Assembly: GCF_949987515.2 (NCBI RefSeq)
Contig: NC_082694.2
Span: 59,952,080-60,016,079, forward strand
Source of the DNA: Delphinus delphis
Lineage: Eukaryota; Chordata; Mammalia; Artiodactyla; Delphinidae
Length of the DNA: 64,000 bases
Direction: 5' to 3'
This document shows positions 55,132 to 64,000 of this stretch, piece by piece (position 1 is the first letter of the stretch; each line of letters begins with the position of its first letter). The translations under genes and the position numbers were made by a program. The notes beneath the pieces were generated by a model. That model was given only the letters and a program-made list of their open reading frames with translations. It was not told the origin of the DNA and did no database searches.

Positions 55132-55850
55132 GAGAGAGACAGAGAGAGACAGAGAGACAGAGAGAGACAGAGAGACAGAGAGAGAGAATGAGAGGGAGAG
55201 AATTAAATTTGCATGATTAAATTTGCAGATTCACATTTCAAAAATATCATCCTGGCCACGGTGCGAATGGACTCTTGCAGGGCCAGACTAGATGTGCACA
55301 GATGAGTTTTGAGCTATTTATGTAATGCAGGTAAGAGGAGACGGGAGCTAAAAGCTGGGGGTACTGGAAGGAATGGCAATGGAGGGAAGTGGGAGGATAA
55401 TATCAACAAAATTTGGAGATGGGGTGTATATAGGAGGTGGGGAGCAGAGAGGTGTTGAGGTGCCTATATTTCAAATATGCATAATTGAATTGATGGTGGT
55501 ATCAGTCATTAAAATTTATACGAGCTTCATTCTGGACATATTGAGTTTGCCATTGAAAGAGGTAGTAATTACTCTGGAGCTCAGAGAAGAGGTCTCAACT
55601 AAATTTGCATGGTTTTAAATCAAGTGTATAGATGCTGATTGAAGAGAGAGTGTAGATGAGATTGCCTAGGGAGAAAATGTAATGTGATAAAAGACACGGA
55701 ATAGGATTGGGCCGTGAAACTTTCTAACATTTAAGGGTCAGGTAGAGGATAATGAGTGTTAAAGAAGATGGACAGGGTGCCAGAGAAGTAGGAGAAAACC
55801 CCAGAGATGATTGAGTCACAGAGGCCAAGAGAGGAAAGCTTGTTTTCTTC
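54565..55850 (-). mobile_element. Long LINE-2 copy, antisense
   Basis: It starts at the L2 3' end (aataaatatttattaaacac) and continues ggagcttaaaacttggcaga, ggtttcctccagaaaaggac and agagcacaggcaaagaccag. After the microsatellite at 55091 it reads atcctggccacggtgcgaat, attctggacatattgagttt, gcctagggagaaaatgtaat. With the microsatellite it spans ~1.3 kb. Confidence 0.75.
55091..55190. repeat. (TG)18 then (GAGACA)n compound microsatellite
   Basis: Thirty-six bases of TG are followed by about 65 bases of GAGA and ACAGAGAG units, all inside the L2 copy. Confidence 0.95.
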
Positions 55851-56212
55851 CAGTTTTATTGAGATATAATTGACATGTAGCACTGTGTAAGTTTGTGTGC
55901 AGCATAATGATCTGCCTTACATATATCATGAAATGATTATCACAGAAAGTTTAGTGAACATCCAACATCTCATATAGGTACAAAATTAAAGAAATAGGAA
56001 AAATTTTAGGTTTTACTCTTTTAACAACTTTCATATGTAACATACAGCAGCATTAATTATATTTACCATGCTGTACGTTATATCCCTAGTACTTATTTAT
56101 TTTATAACTGGAAGTTTGTACCTGTTGACTACCTTCATCCAATTATCTCCCCCACACCCTGCCTCTGGTAACTACAAATCTGGTCTCTTTTTCTACGAGT
56201 TTGTTTGTTTTT

Positions 56213-56659
56213 TAACATCTTTATTGGAGTATAATTGCTTTACAATGTTGTGTTAGTTTCTGCTGTACAACAAAGTGAATCAGCTGTACGTATACATATA
56301 TCCCCATATCCCCTCCCTCTTGCGTCTCCCTCCCACCCTCACTAACCCACCCCTCTAGGTGGTCACAAAGCACCGAGCTGATCTCCCTGTGCTATGCAGC
56401 TGCTACTCTCTCACTTTGTCCCAGCTTACCCTCCCCCTCCCCATGTCCTCAAGTCCATTCTCTACGTCTGTGTCTTTATTCCTGTCCTGCCTCTAGGTTC
56501 ATCAGAACCATTTTTTTTTCTTAGATTCCATATATACGTGTTAGCATACGGTATTTGTTTTTCTCTTTCTGATTTACTTCACTCTGTATGACAGACTCTA
56601 GGTCCTTCCATCTCACTACAAATAGCTCAGTTTCATTTCTATTTATGGCTGAGTAATTG
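56213..56659 (-). mobile_element. Truncated LINE-1 inside an older LINE-1
   Basis: The left end is the reversed L1 3' terminus (catctttattggagtataat, tgctttacaatgttgtgtta), followed by 3' UTR and terminating abruptly at tatggctgagtaatt. The 13-bp target duplication tttgtttgttttt at 56200-56212 and 56660-56672 is perfect, giving a 447-bp 5'-truncated insertion. Its 3' terminus is the same family as the tiny copy at 60584. Confidence 0.93.
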
Positions 56660-57750
56660 TTTGTTTGTTTTTGAAGTATATGGACCTACAGCACTATGTT
56701 AGTTCCTGGTGCACAACAGTGATTGGCTATTTCTATACATTTCAAAATGATCACCACGATGAGTCTAGTTACCATCCGTCACCATACAAAGATATTACAC
56801 AATTAGTGACTCTATTCCCCATGCTGTACGTTTCATACCTGTGACTCATTTATTTTGTAACTGCGAGTCTGTACCTCTTAATCTCCCTCACCTAGTTCCC
56901 TCCTCCCCACACCTCTCTCCCCTCTGGCAACCACCTACGACTCTGTATCTATTGTTTTTTTTATGTTGGGGCATTTGTTTTAGTTTTTAGATTCCACATG
57001 TAAGTAAAACCATACAGTATTTGTCTTTCTCTGTCTGACGTATTTCACTCAGCATGATATCCTCTAGGTCCATCCATGTTGTGGAAAGTGGCAAGATTTC
57101 ATTCTTTTTTACGGATGAGTGATATATATATTCTCTATCCACTCGTCTACTGATAGGCACTCAGGGTGCTTCCGTAGCTTGGCTATTGTAAATAATGCTG
57201 CAATGAACATAGGGGTGCAGATATCTTTTTGAATTAGCGTTTTCATTTTCTTTGGATTAATACCCAGGAGTGAAATCACTGAATCGTATGGTAGTTTTAT
57301 TTTTAATTTTTTGAGGCACCTCCATACTGTTTTCTATAGTGGCTGCATCAATTCACATTCCCACACACAGTGCACAAGGGCTCCCTTTTCTTCACATCTT
57401 CGCCAACACTTGTTAGTTGTTGTCTTTGTGATAATAGCCATTCTGACAGGTTTTACACTGTTATCTCATTGTGGTTTTGATTTGCATTCTCCTGATGATT
57501 AGTGATATTTAGCATCATTTCATGTGCCTGTTAGCCATCTGTATGTCTTCTTTGGAAAAATGTGTACTCAGGCCCTCTTCCCATGTTTTTTTTATGTTGA
57601 GTTGTATGAATTCTTTATATATTTTGGATATTAACCCCTTATTGGATATATCATTTGCAAATGTCTTTTCCGTTCACTAGGTGGCTTTTCTTTGTTTTGA
57701 TGATAGTTTCCTTCACTATGCAAAAGCTTTTTAGTTTGATGTAGTCCCAT

Positions 57751-57962
57751 TTTTTTTTTTTTTTTCTTTTGTGGTACGCGGGCCTCTCACTGTTGTGGCC
57801 TCTCCCGTTGTGGAGCACAGGCTCCGGATGCGCAGGCTCAGCGGCCATGGCTCACGGGCCCAGCTGCTCCACGGCATGTGGGATCTTCCCGGACCGGGGC
57901 ACGAACCCGTGTCTCCTGCATCGGCAGGCGGACTCCCAACCACTGCGCCACCAGGGAAGCCC
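57751..57962 (-). mobile_element. CHR-2-like cetacean SINE, antisense, in L1
   Basis: It has a left T-tail, tggtacgcgggcctctcact, a B-box-like reverse complement (gggcacgaaccc), and the right head accaccagggaagccc. It joins two non-adjacent parts of the L1. Flanks (agtcccat and tactacac) show no target duplication. Confidence 0.96.
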
Positions 57963-58191
57963 TACTACACTGTTTTGATTACTGTCTTCGTAGTATAGTT
58001 TGAAATCCAGAAGTGTGAAACCTCCAGCTCTGTTCTTTCTCAAGATCGTTTTGGCTTTTCAGGGTCTCTCGTGTTTCCATACAAATTTTAGAATTATTTG
58101 TTCCACTTGTATGAAAAATGCCACTGGTATTTTGATAAGGATTGCATTGAATCCGCAGATTGCCTTGGGTAGTATAGTCATTTTAACAATA

Positions 58192-58430
58192 CTAATTCTG
58201 ATAGCAGCTACTCTTCATCAGTCACTTACTATGTCTGGCTGCCCGCTGGTGACTTTATAGTAGGTCCTCATGGCAACTCAGAAGGAGGCACGATTTTTAT
58301 AGATGAGCAAATTGAGCCACGGTGCAGTCAACAATTAGCACAAGGTCACTTCAATATAAGCGGAGGAACCAAGCTTTAAGCGTGTTTGACACCAACACAG
58401 CGTATCTTTGCTACTCTGTGGTGATACACC
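58192..58430 (-). repeat. MIR SINE, antisense
   Basis: The order tcagtcacttactatgtctg, ggtcctcatggcaactcaga, tttatagatgagcaaattga, gccacggtgcagtc, agcacaaggtcacttc is an antisense MIR. Confidence 0.65.
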
Positions 58431-60572
58431 ATTTTCCTTCATCAGTCTAAGGCCCAGAATAGTGGCCATTTTTGAGCTACTCAACTCCACAAATATTCAC
58501 CACATAGAGTGAGATTGTAAATTTGCCTGTATCTAACTTTCTGGAAAAGTTTAGTCAATCTACGCTGAGGAAATCAAGATTCCCAAAAGAGCTAAAGCTC
58601 TCTTGCCTCTCACTTCCCCAAACGCCCATCAAATAAGAGACCTCACTGGAGAATCAGGAAGGACAGAGCTAGAGCTCTCTGAAATCTCTGTCGGCAACTC
58701 CAGGCTTCAACATCTGCAGCCAATGAGAGACAGCAAAGGACATCCTGGGCCTCTGACTGCACCCCTGCTGCAACATCGCACTGTGGTTAATCAGATACAA
58801 TTAATTTAGGGTGGGGGCAATTTGAAAGGGGTTCTTCGGTCAACTTGGGGAGTGGAGGTGGGAAAGAGCGTTGGACCTCTGGTAGGAAGACAACACCGCC
58901 TGAGTTACAGAATCCAGCTCCATTCTGCCTTCCAAATGTTTCTGGGGTGTCAGATCTATGGCAGAGTTAAGGGCATATTCTTGGAACCATTTCCCCCTCC
59001 CTGTAATCTCTGAGTTCTTCTAGCTTGTCGCCGACATTATACTAGGAGACTATTAGCATCCCGTTAGAGCCAATGCTGCAGTTTAAAAGAAGTGCAGGTA
59101 TAAACCCCTGTTCCCTTGAAAACCAAGAGAAAGGAGCAGGGGAAGGCATTAAAAGGCAAGTCTTCAAAAGAGGTTTGACAATTGCACCATTAAAAGGACC
59201 TCAGGGAAGTCTCATGCCACGCTCGTCCTGGGACAAGGCACCTGACTCATGCTATAGTGAACTGCACTTCTTTGAGCCTCTCTGCCTGAAATCTTGAGAG
59301 CCTCAGCCTAGGACAACCTGTCAAATTTTGTAGGAAGAATGGCATTCTTGGCCGCTCTCTGCTGACATCACTCCACTTCTTGGGGACTCCAGGCCCTTAG
59401 CTGGAGAGGACTCTTAGTGCAGACACGCACTGCTCTGCATGCAATGTTCTGCTGAATGAACTCCAAAACCCCTGTGGAGTTTTGTCTCGTTCCCCTGAAC
59501 CCAGGCCACTATGGCCTGCCCTGGCCTCTGCCTATCCCTGATGGAGGCCCCAACATATGTGCCACAGACCAGACAGGTCCCCAGAGATTACCAGAGCGTC
59601 TGCGCACACCACCTTCTGCGTCAGTGGCGCCCGCCCACGCCCAGCATCTGCAGAGTCTGGGAACTTACTAACGAACTAATGCATCTTACATATTCAGGAC
59701 CCTGGAGCACTCATGGTCTCAAGGAAGCTTATTTTTTGTCTTTTCCAATTCGTGCTTCCACCAGGCAGTTTACCAGTACTCCGGGCGTTTACATTTACCA
59801 TCAGCAGGAGGGCAGCCGGCCAGAGGAAGGATGGGTCAGTACGTTCCTGTCCTCGGGTTCTGCACAAACAGTACTTTAAAAGTAAATAATGAGCTTTAAA
59901 AAATGAACTTAGAGGGTAATTTCCACCCTCTCTCATCTCTGCTCTGATACTCTAGAGGTTTGCTGTGTTTTTTTGCATCTCTAGGCATGTTCCCATACTA
60001 CCTGCCGGGACTCTGTTTCTTCAACCTGTTTGGAAAAGGAAACACATTAAAGGAGGCCTCTGTCTGAGTTCCTTTGTAACCCCAGCCTTAGTTTCAGGGC
60101 CTTCCCTGCAGCAATAGTTAAAACAATTCAATGAAAACTTGCTGAAAATGTTTTGAAACATGGAAGCTTCAAGGACATTCTTTAAATGGATATCTGCCAA
60201 GCTGGCCTATATACTGGCTTGCGTTGCTTTTCTGAACTGAGTGGGAATGTGAGCCCCTAGAAGAGAGGTCCCAAAGAGGGGGTGCTCCCTCAGCCCTCGG
60301 AGGAAGGATGGGGGCAGCCTGGGTGTGGGTCCTGGCCAGAGCCAAGTGGACAGGCCTTAGGTCTCCTGGAGATAACTGGTCAGGGGAGCACAGGTTATGT
60401 CGGGGCAGGGCCAGGGTCAGGAAGGTTGAAGGAGAGATACCGAAAGGACAGCTGTCAGTGTGCCATAATGCCAAGACCACGCGTCTGAAAACTTCCATCT
60501 TCCTGTGTCAGGAAGAGGCTCATATTGTTTCTTTTTAAGAGAGGACGCTAATACACATCTGGTGACACAGTT
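58431..60572. other. Single-copy non-coding stretch
   Basis: About 2.1 kb with no named repeat. The part at 59500-59670 is GC-rich with overlapping sense frames (59456-59671, 59511-59879) lacking domains. I checked it as a possible exon and found no convincing splice-site pair. Confidence 0.45.
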
Positions 60573-60583
60573 AAGAGACACAA

Positions 60584-60721
60584 TGTGAGGGAGGGAGACG
60601 CAAGAGGGAAGAGATATGGGAACATATGTATATGTATAGCTGATTCACTTTGTTATAAAGCAGAAGCTAACACACCATTGTAAAGCAATTATACCCCAAT
60701 AAAGATGTAAAAAAAAGAAAA
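60584..60721 (+). mobile_element. Very short truncated LINE-1, sense
   Basis: Only the last 138 bp of L1 is present: gggagacgcaagagggaaga, gctgattcactttgttataa, agcagaagctaacacaccat, tgtaaagcaattatacccca, AATAAA and a tail. A perfect 11-bp target duplication, aagagacacaa, lies at 60573-60583 and 60722-60732. Confidence 0.95.
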
Positions 60722-60732
60722 AAGAGACACAA

Positions 60733-61154
60733 CATTTGAAAGTTGCTGATTGAGTGCCACCTAGCACTCCTTCCTTGTACTAGACCCAAGTTAGCATCCA
60801 CAGGGCATACCCACCACTCACTGCTACTTCAGCCCCACCCAAGAGCCAGGCCCAGCCTGGCAGGGTATCTGTGGTTCCCATGCTTCAAGCCAGAGAACTT
60901 AGGAGACTGTGATCTGTTGTGCCAGTCTGGAGGGTGAGGGCTCTGGAGGGCTAGGTACCCATCTTCTGACCGTCACTCCAAAGCCCTTTTATTCTTGGGC
61001 CAATATGCAGCTTGTGTCCAAGACCTTCCTGGGGACCAAGAGTGACACAAGTCATTTAGGAGGCACTCGATATCAGCTGTATGGAGCTAGCCTTCCCTTA
61101 CTATCTGGACCAATTTTCTAGCATAGAACTCTCTAGGTCATAAAGGGCTTGACT
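60733..61154. other. Single-copy stretch
   Basis: About 420 bp, no recognised feature. Confidence 0.5.
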
Positions 61155-61345
61155 CTTGCAGGGGCCCGCAAACTATGTCCTATGGGTTGCAGGTGAACTC
61201 TGACCACGTCCATTCATATAAATATATGGTCTAATGACTGTTTGTAAAGGGCACAGTTGAGTTAACAAAGACGGAAAAGTCCACAAAGGCAAAAATATGT
61301 AGTATCTGGCCCTTTCCAGAAGCCCTTTGCTGGCCCGGAGTCAGA
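61155..61345. mobile_element. hAT-type non-autonomous DNA transposon fragment
   Basis: The ends gcaggggcccgcaaactatg and tatctggccctttccagaag, with cccgcaaa/tttgctggccc inverted words, follow a common mammalian hAT (Charlie-related) short element. The middle (ggcacagttgagttaacaa) agrees. Exact family is not assigned. Confidence 0.55.
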
Positions 61346-63598
61346 ATAAGACCAATTTTTCTGGAGGCAAGGAGTTATCCTTGCTCTTGGTCAATGTCCC
61401 TAGTAAAGGTAGGAGAGGGAGTCCCTTTGATCCAGTTGATTCCGATGAGAATACCAGGGTGGTCCAAGTGGGGTGTCGTAGCCTTTAATGTTTGGGGCAA
61501 CTGTCTCCATCTTGCCCACCCAGTCATTCCACGGAGCTGGAATAGACAGTCCTCACAGTAGGGCATCTTAACTATTTGGGGACCACACACACAAAAAAGT
61601 AAAAAGAACAAGGGATTCATGTTTGCGTTCCATGTAAAATGAATCCAGTTACCAATACTGCTAAGTGATGGATTGCCAGTCCCTCTGAGGTAGATACAGC
61701 TATGATCACATTCGGGCAAGTGTGATTCAGAACTTCCCTGAAACAGGCCTGTTCCTTCAGTCAGAGGTAGAGCCCAAACGACAACACTGCAAATCCTTTC
61801 CATCTACAGCGGCTCAGGAGATGTCAAATAACCTTAAACGTTGTTAAGCTCCTGCATATTTACCATGCCCGAACCTTGAGGCAAAAATCTAAATCCAAAT
61901 CGTTGCGAGTAATTGCCATTTGTTGTGTCATACTTTTCCAAAAGAATCATGTGTTAGAAGAGGATGACTGATTTCTCAAAAGCCGTCAGTGCTTATTCCC
62001 GCGGCAGCAACAGCAGTCTGGGTCAATGCTTAAAACTGGCATGGGAAGATGTTTTCAAACCCAGCTCTGTGCCTTTGTGGTGGTTCTGTAACAGCCTCCA
62101 TAAGGAGAATCAATGGACGCATTTCCCTCATGCTGAGGCGGCATTTTATACTCTGGGGGACTATGCTGGACGAAGGTGGCTGGTTAAAGACAGGCGAAGT
62201 GAAGAAGAGAGATATTTTAACAACATTTTAATACTGACTTGGTCTCAACATGTAGCCGTCATGATTTTTTGTCCACAGAGCATTTTAGCAATGAATATTT
62301 TTTTGGTGTGCTGAAAAGTGGTATGCTGATTAAATGATTTGTCCGTTATAAATCACTCTAATAAAATATAATGACATTATTTTGGAGTTTAGTGGGACCT
62401 CAAAAGATCCTCCATCACCAGGCAAATTGTTTCCTTGTTTACAGATAAGGAAATGAGCATCACAGAGGCTGTGTAACCAGTCAAGGCCCCTCCACAGCCT
62501 CTCTTTCTAGGTACCCCCAAATCCTAAGTCTGCTTGCAGAAATGAAAAAGATTTCTTTTCTAAAGAGTCAGCTTCTTTAGACTATATTGACTCTCTGAAG
62601 AGAACTCCAGAAGCAACTCCTGGATTCAACTTTTTCTGTGTATTGCCACCACCACACTCCACCAGCCACATGACAAGAGTAATGTGCAGTAGGAAGAAAA
62701 ACCGGATATGGACAACAACAGCCTTTCCATACCTTCCTCCGCTCACCCTGCGCGGTGAGGAGTGGTGGGGCCTGCGCGGTGGGGAGTGGCCACACTAAAC
62801 CGTTGCCCTGTGGCCAGGGCTGCTGGAATTACTTATCCTGCTCCATCCGCAGCCCAGGGATTTTTTCCCCTTTCCCTAACATCCACAAGAATGCAATTGT
62901 AGATCAGAACTTCCCCTAATGAACAGGACCACAGTCCATCCCCAAAGCGTCCTGGATCTGATATAAATCCTGCTATGGGCAAAACGCAAATCCACTTAGA
63001 GACAGTTAAGGGCAAACGTGAAGGGGAACAGATGTCCCAGAGCAACATGGGATGGTAACTGGACTAGGTACACCAGTCATTTCCTCCCTGCCACATTCCC
63101 TTCTTCAAGAGCCTAACCTCGCCCACTGTCTCTGAGGGGCAACTACATGACCGATGCTCCCGGCCATCAGTAATTGAACCAGGAGTGGACATCTGACCCA
63201 CTTGGAGTCAATCAGATCTTTTCACATAGAGCTTGGAGTTGGGACACTGAGCCTGAGGCTGTTAGTTTTCTGTGGGTGCTGGACCCATACGATCCTGTGG
63301 CAGGACCCTGTGAGGCACGTAGAAGTCTTAATTCATGTGCAAATGAAGGACACTGGATTACAGGGAGGACATGGAGAAGATGCTCAGAGACAAAGAAAAC
63401 TGAGAGAAAGGGAAGAGGAAGGGTAGCTGCCTGGGACTCTTCAGGGCCCCAAGAGTAATTCTCAACATTGGGTTTCATAATATTCCCTTATAAATGTACA
63501 AGCGATCTCCATCTCCTTAAGTTAGTCTGAATGGGTTTCTGGTTCTAGTAACTGAATGCTCCCCCCACCCTGAGATGAAATGGCTAGGGTGTAGGTGA
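61346..63598. other. Mostly single-copy stretch
   Basis: About 2.2 kb. A 142-codon minus-strand frame (61375-61803) contains Cys and Trp spacing and a hydrophobic run but no family I can support. A decayed antisense MIR-like core lies near 62395-62500. A GC-rich direct repeat (cctgcgcggtg..ggagtgg) lies at 62747-62791. Confidence 0.4.
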
Positions 63599-63621
63599 GG
63601 GGTGGCGGGGGTGGGGTGGGG
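63599..63621 (+). other. G-quadruplex motif
   Basis: Four G-runs of 4, 5, 4 and 4 bases are separated by loops TGGC, T and T. This is a canonical short-loop G-quadruplex pattern on the plus strand. Confidence 0.85.
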
Positions 63622-64000
63622 AGAGGAAGTGAGAGAAGGAACCAGGAGGAAAGATAACTCTGGGCACTTTTCTGGGGAGAATAAATTTTAGAGTCCCAGT
63701 ACATGCATAATACCCACACGTTCCAAATTTTATGAGACAGCCCTATTTCCAGTGTGTTGGCTTGCCCGAATTTCTGTTGAGAGAAATATGATGTATCTGT
63801 TTAAATATATAATCTTAGCATCGGGTAGGTCTTCCTACATAAGACAAAACCAGGACACCATAAAAAAAGACTAACAGGTGAGACTACACATCCTCAAATT
63901 CTAAATGGCCTTTGACAAGAGACATCAGCAACAAAATTCAAAGTGAAGGGTCTACATGAAAGCTGCAGACCCCCTGTGCTGTTACAGACTCCCTCCTGCT
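63622..64000. other. Single-copy stretch to window end
   Basis: Nothing recognised in the last ~380 bases. Confidence 0.5.

Larger units (their letters stand above)
55851..58187 (-). mobile_element. LINE-1 copy, antisense, hosting younger insertions
   Basis: Three L1 segments in consistent antisense order: 55851-56199 (3' part, ttttattgagatataattga), 56673-57750 (tccatccatgttgtggaaag, ggctattgtaaataatgctg, tttgcattctcctgatgatt, ttggatattaaccccttatt) and 57963-58187 (attactgtcttcgtagtata, tttccatacaaattttagaa, gattgcattgaatccgcaga). A truncated L1 sits at 56213-56659 and a CHR-2 SINE at 57751-57962. Roughly half a kilobase of expected L1 sequence is absent at the SINE site. The open frames within are decayed. 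Confidence 0.85.

Noticed and set aside
1..64000. CRISPR arrays, bacterial operons, prophage or toxin systems
   Set aside because: Direct repeats here are microsatellites, SINE modules or target duplications. Codon density and repeat families show a mammalian genome.

Overview
The window is mammalian intergenic or deep-intronic DNA, almost certainly from a cetacean. The best evidence is two tRNA-derived SINE classes. The first is the CHR-1-like SINE, about 350 bp, which starts gggcttccctggtgg and has internal blocks like ccacaactactgag. The second is the shorter CHR-2-like form, about 210 bp, which ends ggccacaacagtgagaggcc then (A)n and is the abundant young SINE of whales and dolphins. L1 3' ends of cetartiodactyl type, ending ttgtaaagcaattata or ttgcaaatcaactac, agree with this. 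A hippopotamid cannot be formally excluded. The species call rests on recognised repeat families, not on a database search.

I found no protein-coding gene, tRNA, rRNA or small-RNA gene that I can defend. All open frames are short (183 codons at most). Many of the longer ones are translations of SINEs, L1 or L2. The only coding-like hint is a pair of short antisense segments at 43756-44102, reported with low confidence because their splice phases do not join.

Layout. 0-10 kb: CHR-1 SINEs, a truncated L1 carrying a SINE in its A-tail, two MaLR LTRs in opposite orientations, an internally deleted Tigger1 element and an L1 3' end. 10-20 kb: mostly single-copy sequence with two SINEs and two solo LTRs that have perfect 4-bp target duplications. 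20-30 kb: old L1 and L2 fragments broken by an unidentified ~700-bp insert, an ERV1-type solo LTR, and a CHR-2 SINE inside a MIR that is itself flanked by L2. 30-40 kb: an antisense L1, a cluster of five small hAT elements (three MER5-like, two MER20-like) within 1.8 kb, a 74-bp strictly alternating purine-pyrimidine tract, and the best candidates for unique conserved non-coding DNA. 40-50 kb: CHR-1 SINEs (one with an internal tandem duplication), a long sense L2, a mariner-like element with TA duplication, and a purine-only-like GA minisatellite. 50-64 kb: a long antisense L2 followed by an L1-within-L1 nest carrying a CHR-2 SINE, then mostly single-copy DNA with a tiny truncated L1 and a strong G-quadruplex motif.

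No genes work together here. The window is best read as a layered record of insertions: L2/MIR/MER oldest, then MaLR and ERV LTRs, then artiodactyl L1 and CHR-1, then CHR-2. A few unique stretches could be regulatory. Boundaries given with a target-site duplication (TSD) are exact to a few bases. Boundaries of L2, MIR and L1M fragments are approximate, since no alignment program was available.
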